Of a stretch of DNA of 64,000 nt, positions 10,540 to 24,612 are shown piece after piece. The stretch lies in NCBI GenBank assembly GCA_037389465.1, contig JAZARR010000171.1, forward strand, positions 5,603,001 to 5,667,000. Direction: 5' to 3'. This DNA is from Baylisascaris procyonis (taxonomy: Eukaryota > Nematoda > Chromadorea > Rhabditida > Ascarididae). The number at the start of each line of letters is the position of its first letter. Position 1 is the stretch's first letter. The translations under genes were made by a program, and so were the position numbers. The notes below the pieces were generated by a model, which made no database searches, had not been told where the DNA came from, and saw only the letters and a program-made list of their open reading frames with translations.

Positions 10540-13500
10540 ATGATGATAGTGAATGGTTCGATCGCTAATTTTTCCACATCACGTTATGCTATGGCAGTTG
10601 CCGAAAAAGTTAAGATGTGGATTGATGGAAAAGCTGTCGATTCGAATACAACCGAATGGATCGATCTAACAAATCCTGTAGGAATGATTTTGTTTTATGA
10701 CATTTTTGAGTGGATATCAACCACAAAGCATTTGGGAATATTTTATGACGTCGAGGATTTATCAGTGGGGATTCTATTAGCACAATATACTCATTTCTTT
10801 AACTTAATCCTTCCCAAACTGTGGGTTGTTTAAGCCATGACGATAGATGAGTTACCATTTTGGGTGGGTAGATAGGGTGGGGAGAAGGAGGGCATTCTTT
10901 TTAGAGGGGAAGAGGGAATCACATATATAATTGACTATGATTTTCTGATCCACTTTGTTGCAAAATTTCATTACAAAAAAAGGACAATGCTTATAATTCA
11001 TCATAAAATTTTTTCCGAGGTAGATATTCCAAATGGATGCCTTACTATAAATTTTTTTTTTCATCCCTTGAGCTGAACATCTCGCTGGGGGGTTTTTTAA
11101 ATATTTAGCAGATGGATTCCATTGAATATTTCAGGCTACAAATGAGGTGATTGCTAAAGTGCCAAAGTGCACAAAAACGGAAATGCAAACAGCAGTCGAT
11201 TCGTGTAAAGCAGCATTCAACAAATGGAAAGACACATCTGTACTCACAAGGCAACAATGCATGTTCAAATTCCAGGTATTTCTTTCTTTTATCATACCTT
11301 TGAATTGTATGTTCAGTTAATTTATTGGAAGAAGCTGGCAATAAGGTGTCATCAATTTTTTTTTAAAGATAGTATCAACCACTGAATGCAATATGACTTA
11401 TATAGAACACATAATTGTCGCTTTTAAATGGCATATTTTTTTGCAGAATCTCATTAAACGCGATATAAAGAAGATAGCTGAAAACATCACAAAAGAACAA
11501 GGCAAAACACTTCCCGATGCTGAGGGTGATGTCAGTAGAGGCCTTCAGGTATCATCATTATTTCTGATTGTATTTCTTGTTAACACTTTTCAACGAGAAA
11601 TATTTTATGAAGGAATAAGAATTTACCTTTATTTTCAGAAACACCCACCTTTAATTTCGGGTGGGACAGACGGGTGGCAGAAAAGATGGAATATTGTCGA
11701 AAGATGGGACACATCTATCAAAAGACAGATGTCGAGCAGCCAGCCTTGACTAATTTCTTACTGTCTCTTGTCAACTCGGTTATTGTGGTTTTCCAAGGGA
11801 ACACGAGGAGAAAAGTTTCATTTACTCCGTTTTTTTTTAAGATTTATGCGTTATTCATTAGATCGGCACGAGTATGAGATAATGGTGACATTAATAGCGA
11901 TTTCCGTCGATGCACCAACTATCTTTCAAAACTAGTAGAGTTGAATCCTCTTACAGGTTGTCGAGCATGCATGCAGTATAACATCGTTACAGTTGGGTGA
12001 AATACTTCCTAAGTGAGTCTTTCAATTCTTTTATTCTATGGTTTTTCCCATACGTATTATTTTATATGTATAACTTTTATTACTGGGTGTTCTTAGCCAC
12101 AAATCCATATGATTGGATGAGTTGGCCATGTCAGTGATACGGATTGAGCCACAATTTTAGCCAAATGAAGCAAAGTTGTTCGATGTTACTCACGCTTCAA
12201 GACGTTGTGAACTCTTCAGGAAATGCTACGTTCCTACCTGTAAATTTATGAAGGGATTGGACCAAATCCATGTTTACGGCGGCTGCCATCGGGCACATTC
12301 GACCACCAATTTCATTAAGAATTTTTATATGAATACATATTAGTAAACCTCAACGACATTGTTTAGCAAATTTTTTCTGCTATCAGCAGATATCAGACCA
12401 AGCAGTAAGTTTTCACCTCAACGATTCACTTCTATACAATTGGTGATATTGCTTCAAATCTTATTGTGCTGCATTGCATATATCTTTGCAGAAGTCGATT
12501 TCGCTTTTCATGTTGCAACAGAATCGTTCTTCTTGGCATTAAAAAAAAGAAACCAAAATCTTATAATAACGTCCAACTTCCAACATTCGGGTGAGCGGTA
12601 TAGTTGTTGGAAGCGATTTTTTTTTCAAGTGTTCTGCATTGAAAATTCCCAAAAAAAATGGATTGTAGCATTTCTCGCGATATGGATACATACAGTTTGC
12701 GGTTACCACTCGGTGTCACCGCCGGTATTACGCCTTTCAATTTTCCAGCAATGTGTCCTATGTGGATGTTTCCTATGGCACTTATCACAGGTTATTCTGG
12801 TCGTTTTTTTCTGCGCTATTTATGGTCGTGTAGACGAATTAATACAGTTGTATGCATGTGCTTGGCAAAAAACACTGTCACTGCAAATTTCTTAATTTAT
12901 GCATTGAAATTACCGAGTAGATTGACATATTTCGTTGAATGTTGTAAAAATATGTGAGAATAAAATTTTCGCAGAAGATTTTCTGATCTGATTGATTTCG
13001 CATTTAAAATACATTATTGATATTGCCTCATTGTTTAGTCGACCTGATCGGTGAAACTACAAAAAGCGCATATCATACGTGGCTCTCTGGCGCGCTTTCC
13101 TATTTTAGCCTATAATCGAAAACCTAAATACGATTGTCTCAGAGGTTTTCTGAAATGAATATATTTCTAAATCGTTATGATTTGCTCTTCAGAAACAAAA
13201 AGAATTTACACAAATGCAATTTTCAAGCAGATGCTATGTCACAGGGATATGCAAATAAAACGGAAATGAGAGGGAAAAAAAATGCTCGCAGCCTTCTTGA
13301 AAATTTATATTTTATAAAAAAAGAAAGTAAAAACAGTCGAAAAAAAGTTTTCAGAAATGATAGAGAATATCATTTTCAATAGTTATTTTCCATCAATATC
13401 GAAAGGATATTCTTCATCACACCTTTGAAATGTCGTAAATTTTTCTTTTATAGGTTTCTTTTTTTGAAGGTAACACAATGGTGTTAAAACCATCGGAGCA

Positions 13501-16500
13501 AGATCCAGGTGCGTGTATGATGTTGGCTGAATTGGTGAAAGAAGCTGGTTTCCCAGATGGTTGCTTCAATATAATTCATGGTCAACATGAAGCAGTGGAT
13601 TTTATCTGTGATAATGTGGATATCAAAGCGATCTCATTTGTAGGCAGTGATAATGCTGTATGATCTTTACTGCTTTGAAAGAAAAGTTTTTTCTTGTTTT
13701 GTTTTTTTTTTCGGTTGAAATTTGCATAATTCTCTTGTTTTTTTGGGGGAATCAAAGTGCTTTGGTATTTCATATCAGAAAAAATTGCCTCGCATAACTT
13801 CTTTAAAAAGTGTGAGTATTCCTAAAGAGTTCGATCGCTTTTGAACTGTAGATTCTAAAATTGTGCATATTTCGCTTCAGTTGGCATTCATTGAATTCGA
13901 AATGTTAATAATCTATATATTGGTTATCAGCATATGAATATGCTTCGATCACCTCTGTGATCAGAGATAATAGAATTGAGATCATTTCAATTTTCTAGCC
14001 TATGCATAATAGTGGCTATTATTAGAATGGCATTAGTGCAGTATTAAATCTTTTCATTTGAAAACTTTAGAAAGCAATGCTTTTTTGCTTGTTTTTTTTT
14101 TCTGGTTTCAGTAATTTAAAAAAAAAGAGTAAATCAAAAAGATATATAGTTTACAGGGAAAACATATTTATGAACGTGGTTCACGTAATGGTAAACGAGT
14201 TCAATGTAATATGGGCGCAAAAAATCATGCGGTTATAATGGCTGACGCTAATAAAGCAACAACTCTAAATCAGGTTCTTTTTTTTTTGTTTTTCTTTTAT
14301 CGAATCTATTTTTATTTTAGTCTACTAAAAAGTTACTGGTAAATTCGTAAACTGTCGATGTATATATTCTTTTAGTGTATCGATATTCTCAAAGAGTCGC
14401 ATCGAAATACCAAACGTAATCGAACTGATTTCAGATCACCGCTGCGGCATTCGGAGCTGCTGGTCAACGATGCATGGCATTATCGGTTGCTATTTTTGTG
14501 GGAGACGCACGTAAGTGGATTGATGATCTCGTGCCTAAAGCTCAAGCGCTTAAAGTGGATGCTGGTTCGTGATTTTTTTGTATGGTGTTTCATGCTTCGT
14601 ATTATTTGTTTATTTATTTATTGATTTATTTGTTTATTTGTTTACTTATTTATTTTTGGACACTTCCTAATTTTCACTCATCGTTGAGGGTTTCTATTGT
14701 TTATAACGTTGAGAAGTATTTTATAGCAGCGAATGAATAAAATTTTTTTTTGTATGTAAAATTTTTAATTAGCTTTAATGACATATGATTAATGTAATAT
14801 TTTTGACGGATTTAAACGTAAAAATTTTTTAACGTTTAGCTGTTTCGGATTTCTTTTCATTTTTCCTAACTTTTTGGGCTTTTATTCCGTCGTAAACCAC
14901 ACGTTCTTACAGGTTGGAAGGCCGATGCAGACGTTGGACCGTTGATTTCTGCTGCAGCGAAAACGCGTTGCTTGAGGCTAATCGAATCGGCGAAGAAAGA
15001 AGGCTGTTGTTTACTACTCGACGGATCGAACATCAGTGTAAAAGGTTTCGACGAGGGATACTTTGTTGGACCGACCATAATCGACGGTGTACAACCACAT
15101 ATGCAATGCTATAAGGTGATTTTTAATCATTTTTCTATTGCAGTTTTATTTGAGCACTCTTACTTATATTGCTGTCAATAATGTTTTCAGTGGCAGATTA
15201 AGTTGTTTTTTTTTTTTGTTGTGTTGCTTTTTCGATTAGCTACCACCCACTATGAGAATCGATATTTCGAATAGAATGGAATGATGAAAAATTCTTCCAA
15301 TCGTTCTTTATTCTTTGGGGGAAAATAAAATTATTTTTGAACTGAGAGCCCGTTGAAATTAAACAAGACACGAGTATTATAAAATATTTTTCAGAATCGA
15401 TCTGTATTAGCATTTTCTCTCAGATTAATATCCACTTGTAAAAAATTTTCATAATTTATTTTATTGATACATTTCAAGGAAGAAATATTCGGTCCAGTTC
15501 TATGCGTTATGAGAGTGGAGACGTTGAGTGAAGCAATGTCAATTATCAATAACAATCCGTATGGCAATGGAACGGCTATATTTACAACGAATGGTGCTAC
15601 GGCTCGCAAATTTATGTATAATATTGATGTTGGCCAGGTGAGAGCTAAGGGAATGTCATCGTCGTTTCTCTTAGGGATTTAGAATGAGTTGTAGGAATGG
15701 ATGCAGATGATCCAGGTCTCCAGCATGTGGAGGAGAGGGAGGGAGGAAATGATTCGTTAGTGTCAGTCGTATTGAGAAGAGACCGACGGGCTAGATTTGC
15801 ATAACATACACCAAATTTAGCGCATCTGAAAGGGAGATTTACTAATTCAAAAGGAATGATTTGTATGTTGCGAATTTTATAGTTGTTAAGTTTAATCAAA
15901 TAAGAAAATAATCCCGCTTAGTTGTTTCATTCTTACTAGTATTAGGGAAGCTATTGGTTTTATTTAATGCTTTCTCGCAGATCCTACGCATAGAGTCATA
16001 TAAAAAGCGATGTTTAACAAAATTAGGATCACATCCACTTTCCATACAATAATATTCGACAACTAAACTTTTTCTTTGCGAAAAAAAATCACATTTTTCT
16101 TATTTAATAGACAAAATTTTAATCGAAAAATTTAATAGAATTTATTAGGTTGTATTCTCAATTAGGCTTTTGACCGATCATATCCACTATTTTCCATATA
16201 TTAGTATTTATAATATCTACCAAAGGCAGTGAATCGAATGAACGTTAGGTGTTATCGTTTTTGCGTAAGCAATTTGCATTCATAGTCTCAATTTGGGCTA
16301 GCTTAATCTGTTAGACTTATCGAATAAGTTTTTATAAATGCTTGCAAAATCCGGTGTTTTTCTTTGGGATTAATCATATCCGTCAGTGATTGCGAAAGAG
16401 TGACAAGGGATACTAGAGATTTAGCCATAAGATTTTAGAGTGATAGATAGATTTGATACGAGACCTCCGCCATCTGCGAGAATGAAGCAATTTGAATAGT

Positions 16501-17536
16501 GCTGCAAAAATTTGCATATGTGAAATGTGTTTTCCTAATTGAAGAAATGAAAATTCTTGAGAAATTTGAAAAGATATTAGTAATAATATTTATTATATTT
16601 GCGTTTCGATAATCGGTAAGAAAAATTTTTATTTTTTATTTTTTGTTTAAGATTAGATATTCATCTAGTTTGATATATTAATGATAATGAAGTTAATTTC
16701 AGGTTGGAATCAACGTACCGATTCCAGTGCCTTTACCAATGTTTTCTTTTACTGGCAATCGAGGCAGCTTCCTTGGTGATAATGTAAGTGTTGTAACTGT
16801 TGCTGTGAATTTTTATATGCTACCAATTTCCGCTTGTATATATCTTGTTGAAGATTTGCTTATTTTTTTAAACTTATTTACTGATATTTTTAGTTAGTCA
16901 TACTGTTGCTATCTAATGCAGGTTTTTTATATAGTGTGTGATATTTGTTTGGTAGTTACCAAGTCTTTTGACTAGTGGCCATCAATTTTTTAAATATATC
17001 TTTTTGCGATCAGGACTTTTGATTTCTGTGGTATGAGGAGGACGAGTGATTCAATCAGAAATATTTACAAGTAAAATCAGTAAGTTAAGGCTGATTAGAT
17101 GGGGTTTCAGGTTTCAAATTATTGACCCACAATAAATCGTAACGTAAAATGAGGAACATTTTCTGGCTCAGATTCCTAACTCTTTCCATGATTCTAACTG
17201 GGCGGCACCCTTGTTAACCTTTGATACTAATGGTCACTCAATCAATTTTCGATTAATGTTCTTCGATAAAAATTCCTTATATTGATATTTCGGTCAAATA
17301 CATCGATTGCGCATATATAAGACTTGAGAGACAAAGCAAAGCACCACCCAATATATAGCGATCAGATGAATAAACATGTTTTGTTGATATTTTCATGCAT
17401 TGTTTCATTTCAGAATTTCTATGGAAAAGCAGGAATTAATTTCTACACACAATTGAAGACGGTCACTCAGCATTGGCCTTATGAAGAAACAATCGAAGCG
17501 AAAAAACCACAACTCGCTTTTCCACAAATTAAATAA
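10540..17536 (+). CDS. ALDH6A1: Methylmalonate-semialdehyde dehydrogenase (acylating), mitochondrial
   Basis: Twelve exons join in phase to 519 residues: 10540-10677, 11135-11275, 11447-11548, 11957-12012, 12669-12790, 13470-13657, 14157-14273, 14435-14564, 14913-15115, 15479-15637, 16703-16783, 17414-17536. The enzyme oxidises methylmalonate semialdehyde (valine, thymine) and malonate semialdehyde with NAD+ and CoA in the mitochondrion. Collinear family landmarks include [29 protein letters not shown] (Asn about 170), [28 protein letters not shown], the catalytic [11 protein letters not shown] (Cys about 301), [20 protein letters not shown] and [12 protein letters not shown]. Length matches the family (human 535 aa). 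An ATTTAG acceptor directly abuts the ATG, so either trans-splicing starts the message there or an upstream exon adds to the targeting peptide; residues 1-19 are free of acidic residues and could serve. No missing key residue was seen. The nematode orthologue is usually called alh-8. Confidence 0.95.
14604..14655. repeat. (TTTA/TTTG)n repeat in a dehydrogenase intron
   Basis: Tetranucleotide repeat of the same kind as at 9725, inside the intron between 14564 and 14913. Confidence 0.85.
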
Positions 17537-19096
17537 TTTTTAATTTGTTTGAAAAAGCTTGACATCCGCCTCCTTTTGACATCTATTTTGCATAAGAAAT
17601 TTTTTAGTCAATTAAAAAAAAAAAAAATTTCAAATTATCGCAAATTTTAGATAATGCAATGAATGGATTGCATAGTTGTTGTTGTTGAGTTTAAAATTAT
17701 TTTGTTAATTTGCAATGTGTTTATTATGTTATTATTGAAAATTATATTCATATTGCAATCGAATTTTTTTTTTTACAATTTTTAGACATTTTAAATATTT
17801 ATGAATTTTTATGCTTATGAGGAAATTCGGAGCTACTCACTTCGACATTATATAGCAGCTATGTAAATTCTTCACAGCTACAGTAATCTAATCAAATGGT
17901 AATGAAGTATAGTGCTATGTGTTATATGTAATGAAATTGTTACGGTATTGAATTGAACTATTGTGAATTACATCGATATAGATCAATCTATCTATACTTT
18001 CAATTTGCTCCACTCTAGCATATACGTAATCGAAATGTTTGTTGCCATGGAGACTCGTTTCTGCATCGTTCATTTGCATCATATATTTTGCTTACAACGA
18101 CCCTGTGTCGAGTCTATCAACAATGGTCGTATCTGATGTGGTTTGTGTTTTACTATAAATTTATTCGTATGTGTGCACAGACGTTTATTAATGGGTATTG
18201 ATAAAATGACGCCCAAATGATTATTGCCGGCTCGAAAATTAGAGAGATACCACTCTCTATTTATTTGCTGAAATAAACGATTTTCCGTGTTGCTTTATTA
18301 TATTCACCTTTTTTTTGAATTTTTATAATTAAGAAACACAAGGTGACTATGTCATATCTTCATATATGTGTGCGACATTGACATTTCTCTATGCTAGTTT
18401 CAAATTTTAGGAAACAGAATTTAGAATATGCATTCCTGCATAAGCATTCAAATTGGAAAAAAAATCTAAAGAAAATCATTGCTTATTTAACGACTGACGA
18501 AACAAATCTGCCTCGTTGGTACTTACCTCGATAAATATTTTGTTATTTGTAATACAACAATGGTTATAAACCACCTGAAGTTAATATCTAATTTTCCATA
18601 AAATTACAGCTTAGCAAAGAATTGATAATTGAATCGTTAGCATTAGAATCGATTCAATTTGGGGGAAGATAGTCCTAAACAACACTACAAGCAGTAATGC
18701 GTTCTCTATGCGTCGCAAAAGCATTGATGCATTCATGACATCCTTCGCAATCCACCATCACCTGCTTCTTTCATTCCCATTTTTATGCTCTTGGGCTCTA
18801 AGTTCTTGTTTTCAGACTTTTATTAATGACGGGGTATTTGCTACGCGGGTTTTTACTATATTAATTGCACCTGCCGAAGTAGATACAAGGGGGAGGGAGG
18901 TAGAAGGATGTTTCACATTTCCATTCACTTCAAAAGAGAAAACAAAAGTGTGTAATCCCATAGACATATAGTCGGAATACTCCGAAAGTAGAAAATACGT
19001 TTCATATCGGTTCACAGCATTTCAGCTTCACGAATTTCTGAAACTACAGTTTCTTTCCTTTAGTCCTTCTTTCCTTCTTTCCGTATAGGCACATAC
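17537..19096. other. Intergenic region
   Basis: AT-rich, with the dehydrogenase 3' flank at the left. I see no coding block with splice support. The open frame at 18708-18971 has a competing antisense frame and no family signal. Confidence 0.55.
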
Positions 19097-19217
19097 ATGC
19101 ACAGACATACAGACGTAGACATACACACAAAAAGGATCAAATGTTGCATCCCTTGGCCAGTTGAGATCCATCGTTCGTGAACGCACTGACCGTTTCAAGT
19201 CATTTCTTTACTTTCAG

Positions 19218-21918
19218 CGTTCTTCACTATCATACCAAGTATTCCTTCATATCAGCAAGCCATATTCTGCACTTTTTTTCATCGCCGAACTCTGTCTTTA
19301 TTTCTTTAAAAGTGAGTACGTTATTATGTTTTATTACTAATCATTATTGTGTCCTTACTGGCGTATTAAACCCGCATCAAACTTCTATATAGACTTTATA
19401 CTCTATAGTTCAGAAAGTAAAGGTTCGATGATAAGACATACTAGAATTGAAAAGAAAATGAACTAGTAGAGTAGAATGGAAAATGAAAAATCTTTGATTA
19501 GAAGAGAGATGAAATTGAAAAGGTTTTTTTTTTTTTAATTTCCTGAAGAGAAAATATGAGGGAAAATGAGCCGAAACTGAAGAAATTTTCTCATGAAATC
19601 TATGGGGAAATATTACCCCGTTGAAAATTGGTATTTGATATAGATAGAATTTTTAATAAAACGCCTAAAAATTATGGTGCAGTTCTGTCGGCATAACAGA
19701 TTGTATATGGTTATGATTTCCTTATGAGAGCAATTAATATTTTTTTTTTTGCCAAGAAAAGCTGCTTGCTTTCAGTGAAAATAATAGAAGCGTCATATTG
19801 TGCAAATGCCCATACCATTGCATGTGCAACCTAAAGTGTTGTATTGTAACGAAAAGTACTGTATAGCAAAGTACCGTATTCGCTTTAGGTGAACCCAAGG
19901 AATATGCAACCAATGCGCTCAAATGGCTATACTGCTCCTATTTTGAAGGAAATCCTATTGATTGATCGTATCTAAATTGGGCGGTAAGTTTTATCCTGAA
20001 GCGAATACGGTATCTGGAGTAGAAAATAGTGCACTATTCAGGGTAGAGTACGGTATAAAGAGAATGCAATATTCATTAGTTATTAGGTGGTTGCAGTGAT
20101 GATAAACAATGCTGATATTGGGCACTTATATCTTACGATGGAGTTAACCTTTTCGGAGATATATTTCGGAGATATTAAATTAACACCTCGATACCTTCGA
20201 TGACGCTTTTGTCGGCTGTCATTTAGGTTAAACATATCTATTGAATTGTATGATGGTGTTGAACGTTTCGTTAAGTTCTATTGAATCTTCATGATGTTTC
20301 AGTTTCGATTTTACCCTATCCGAATCACGTAGCAATTTGCGAATTTCTTCTTATCATCCTTTTCGCTCCTATCGAAGCTCTTCGCATTTTTTGGGGTTTG
20401 TTAATCTTCACTAATTATCCCCAAAATGTTCACCAATCATCATTGAATTATACTATGAAAATATTGAATTAAATCAGCGAATATTGACTCACTGTCTTCG
20501 ATTAGGAAGCCGTCGAGTTCATGCCTTAGTCAACCGCTTCTATTCTTTGTTTCGCAAGGACACTTGGCTCTTTACAACATTTTGGCCATCGTTCAAAGTT
20601 ACGTATATTAAGAGCAATAGCTTCACCTTTAAACACCTTCATAATTACTTACTGTGTGACGTTAAAAGCCATTTCTAATATTATGATATTCAATGTATAT
20701 AGAAGATTGCTTTCACATAACATAAAATTAGAATCGAAGAAAAAGCAACACTGAAAAAATCTCAAGGAGGGAGAAAGACTGCAAAATTAAAGCTTTAAAT
20801 GTCCAAAATTTTTCCCCTTTAATTCTTAAAAAGTTGCCATCACGGGCAAGTAACAATTTTCTCTATGTTTTATTATACTAGCTCTATTATCTAGATTATT
20901 TAGACGTAAATTTTCAATTAATCTACAAGAATAAAGTAAAAAAAATAAAGTATTACGGTCAAAAATTAATGATTTTACAGGTCGTAAAGGTAATTTAACT
21001 GAGACGAGTGCATTCATCTCATTCTCACTATTATTGAGCATTGCTGTGTTGGCCGTTTGTGTCTATTGGGCGGTCTTCCAGAGTTATGTGCTCCTAATTG
21101 AATTCATCATTGTTTGTATCGAAGGTGGTCTTGTCATCATCGAATCACTTCTTGGCATCATCACCGTTGCAACATTATCCAGGTACATAAATGATATCAT
21201 TTTATATACGTGGGAAGGTTATACGTTGCCGACCCCTTCCTTTCCCCCTCTCTTTTCCATAACTTCAAATTTCAATTACGAAGACGATATGCTGCTGGTT
21301 ATTGAACGTTTATCTATGATACGTTAGCTTTTGGGATGTGAGGATTTCCCTTTCTCGTGATTCTATGCAAATTTCATTTTTATTCGATGGTAAATAAATA
21401 ATTTCAAGGAATTCACGGCTTTATTGTCTTTTATAAGTTATGGTACTTATTCCAGTAGATTTTTTGAGACAATTCTGAACGAAAAACCATTCCTGAAATA
21501 TGCCTATGTGAGGTATCGTTATAGCAATACGCTTTCTTATATATTTCACTCTCAAAATATTCGCTCAGTGCAGATATAATGATATAATTATTAGTTTTTT
21601 TTTTAAATCTCAAGGCTCCATTCTACATGCTTTTTCCAAACTTTTTCAAATAGTTCGTCAAGCAAGTTGGAATGTAAAAGAACTCTTTCAAAAGTTCATA
21701 AACTTTTGAAAGAGACTCCGGATTATATTTCCATAGACGACAGCCTTACTTATTATGAGCATAAAAAACGGCTGCATTAATGGGTTACCATATTTGAGGT
21801 TGGAATTTAAGGAGTCCCACTTGAGAAATCATGGATCGTGCTTTCATGGTTCCTTGTTTTAGAGTGTTTTCCCATTTGGCATATAATTTGATCTATTTCC
21901 AGGCCAGCTTCGATTTGA
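19218..21918 (+). CDS. TMEM216: TMEM216-like transition-zone membrane protein
   Basis: Exons 19218-19311, 20303-20395, 20981-21182 and 21903-21918 join in phase (1, 1, 2), all with good splice sites. The chain reads RSSLSYQVFLHI, then PYSALFFIAELCLYFFK, ISILPYP, IEALRIFWGRKGNL, QSYVLLIE and VATLSR. This is the tetraspan layout and key motifs of TMEM216 (LPYP, IE.IRLF.G.KGNL, LLQTYVL..E, SR near the end), a Transmemb_17 family protein of the MKS module at the ciliary transition zone. In nematodes (mks-2) that means sensory-neuron cilia. A short first exon is needed; ATG at 19097 with a donor after 19114 fits phase and would give 140 residues (human about 145). An alternative end uses a spliced 18-base block at 25684. 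TMEM17 is a less close match. Confidence 0.75.
19871..20013. repeat. Imperfect inverted repeat, 19-bp arms
   Basis: GTACCGTATTCGCTTTAGG at 19871-19889 is matched on the opposite strand by 19995-20013 (17 of 19). Shorter TACTGTA/TACGGTA echoes flank both arms. It lies in a TMEM216 intron and could be a small inverted-repeat element. No target duplication was identified. Confidence 0.5.
21683..21714. repeat. Perfect 13-bp-stem hairpin
   Basis: CTCTTTCAAAAGT, a six-base loop, then its exact reverse complement. It lies in the last TMEM216 intron. The left arm with its flank recurs with one change near 27443-27461. Confidence 0.7.
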
Positions 21919-22230
21919 CTTTACGCAAAGAACATTGAAAATGACGTGATATCATTATTATTTTTTTTTGTATATTGTAATATTTAATACAGTAAAATAC
22001 GTTGTCACAGTCTTCAATCTCAACACTTAACATTTAACTACCATATAATTCTTTCCATACCTTAAAAAAATATCGCAATCGCTTACCGTAGACTATTTTT
22101 AACTATACAGTACTTTTACTCGATAAAATGCTTATTGTTTAAAAAAATAGGTTGCACATTTTATAAGATATATTCGATGGCAATTACCTGTAAGTGGGCA
22201 ATAAGATAGAGAATAGATAGAAGGATGTGG

Positions 22231-22280
22231 ATTGACAAAATATATGTGTAGGTCATACAATTGACAAAATATATGTGTCG
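22231..22280. repeat. 29-bp tandem duplication
   Basis: ATTGACAAAATATATGTGT and its flank occur at 22231 and again 29 bases later. Confidence 0.75.
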
Positions 22281-24486
22281 ATCAAACATCACACTACTGA
22301 AGACTGCCACAGTAACCTCCATTCGTAGAGCAGAATATATTATACTAGGGGGAAGAATTAGAGGAGAGGCACTAAGAAAGGAAGAGATGGGGAGAGAGGG
22401 ATGAGATGAGGATCAAAAAATATTCGTATGTATCTTGTATTCATCAGTTATATAAGTGCTACTTGACTGTAACAAGCGCAACCATTTCATTGTCGATGTA
22501 TGTGTTTGTGTAATTGTGTTTGAGGTGAACATCGAATGTTTTTACTGTAACGATTTATTCGTTAGACGACAATTATATAGGTGCCGCATATCTTGCAATA
22601 TTTCCATGGCACAAGTATTGTGGATATCCTCTAAGACGAATTGATATATTGGCTTCATCATAAATGTCTATCGTTATAGATGCCTCTAGTTGTTGTATTA
22701 TTATCGCTATTATTATCACTATTATTATCAGCAGTGTTTATTAAACGCCTTCCCAATGTTACAGTGTAACATTATAAGATTACTTTAGTATTATAAATTC
22801 AATATAGAGATTGCTGATTACGTCGATTATCGATATTCATCTATCCTCTGCTCTTTTCCGTTTCGATTATTTCAAAGATTGTTTTTGTTTTACAATTAAT
22901 CCAAAGCTAAAATATTCACAATTTGTTAGAAACCTTTCGATCGATCAAGCAAATTCCCTCAAATTTAATGCATTTAAAAAACTACTTTAAGTTTTTCAAT
23001 TTTTATTCCTCAATTTCTTAAAATTGACTGCTAAAATTTACTGTTAACTGACCTGATCTTTTTTCGTAATTTTCAAATAAACTTGAGTTCAGATAATTGC
23101 CGAGTACCAGTTGCTTTGTCATTGTTCGATAGTAGTTCTTTTTGCAATAAAATTCTTGCTCTCTCTCATTCAATAAAAGAAGTAGAAAAGGCTCTTCGAA
23201 ATTCAAAATTGCCTTATTTTTATCAAATAAACGTTCGTAGAATATTTTCCCACTGAAGTGAAATTTTATTAGTTAAAAGGCAACAATCATTAAAGCTTAT
23301 ATAAATTTATGTCTGAATAAATTTCACTTTTAATTATATTTTAGAAATTCTCATCGGATCAGATAAGATTGAAGTTTTGATAATGACCATTAAAAAAGTA
23401 TTTTTCATATTTTTTTTTACAAATTTTGCGTTGAAAATTCATAAATTTGAGTGAAAATTTTATAAGCACCTTTTTTTGTTGAACGCACCAAATTCGAATA
23501 TAAAGGTTGCATAAAGATTTTCAGCGCAAAAAATGGGCGTTTTTATTTAAAAATTAAGTTGAATTTAGCTGAATTTTTTTTTCACTAATAACTCATATTC
23601 ACTTTGTTTTTTCACTTCGCATTTTTGCCTTTATTACGCCTGCTTGAATATGATGTTAGAGGCAATATGATTTGGTACATTTGACTTGTTGTTGGCACTC
23701 ATTTCTGAAAGGACAACATTTTTGTGCTCGAAGATTCGACGTTTCTTTTCTAATTCAACCTCACTCAACAATCTAAAATTGTGGCTAATCGTCGAACAAT
23801 TACTGTTACATCTCAAATCATACGAGTTAATACGTTTTTTATTTTCTCTACTGTTCGGGTTGATTTATCATTACTCTTTTCTTCACATAAATTTTCAATG
23901 TTTCTTTTCTTGAAAAAAAATTTAAAAAAGTTCTAATCCAAAAAAATTAAAACGGCAATTTATTTTATCACGAACATTAATGACTTATTCTTCAATGAAT
24001 TCTTTTGCATAAATTAATGTTTATTATAAATAATGCTATATATCACTCTTTATCAATAATATAAAAATTGGCGGAATTTGGCGACTAGAACTTATTTTGA
24101 AGTTTAAAAATTATTTGTGATTTAAGGTATAGGAGGCCAATCTACGCTGGAGAGGAGAACAACAGATCGTTTAGATAGCTAAGAATCTTACTTGCTCTCA
24201 TCGCATTGGAAAGTATTAAAATAGTTAGCGTGAAGGATACCTGTTGCAGTTGATTTTTGTTTTCTTTGTAATATGTCTTTGATGAATAGAAGTAATAAAG
24301 TGGCATTTATTGCTATTACAATTTCACCTTAATCTATGTTCATAAAATTTTATTTTTTAACTTTTTTTTTGTTTGTTAATTTTCGAATAAAATAACGAAA
24401 ATGCAAAACATATACATATAAATCTAGTACGCTGAAGCAAGTAGATGAAAACCTTCCTACTTTTTGGCGCAAAATTCAAAGAAATA

Positions 24487-24612
24487 GGCTGAACATCTAA
24501 TCGATTGATCAATATCAATATTGAGATCATTCCTTCTAAATAGCATACAGGCTAAACATCTAATCGACTGATCAATATCGATAATGAGATCATTCCATCT
24601 AAACAGCATATG
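24487..24612. repeat. 63-bp tandem duplication
   Basis: Two copies, 24487-24549 and 24550-24612, differ at only a few positions (for example ATCGATTGATC versus ATCGACTGATC). Confidence 0.85.

Noticed and set aside
10852..11341. Minus-strand frames over the first dehydrogenase intron and exon 2
   Set aside because: Antisense shadows without splice logic.
12359..12895. 178-residue + strand open frame, the longest in the window
   Set aside because: It overlaps the 12669-12790 dehydrogenase exon in another frame, is Phe/Leu-rich, and shows no family motif; it is a shadow.
20484..20678. + strand frame between two TMEM216 exons
   Set aside because: It lies in the 20396-20980 intron; flanking exons join in phase without it.
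23018..23816. Two minus-strand frames (about 60 residues each), one with a good internal donor
   Set aside because: They do not join in phase, have no recognisable motif, and AT-rich DNA gives such frames often.
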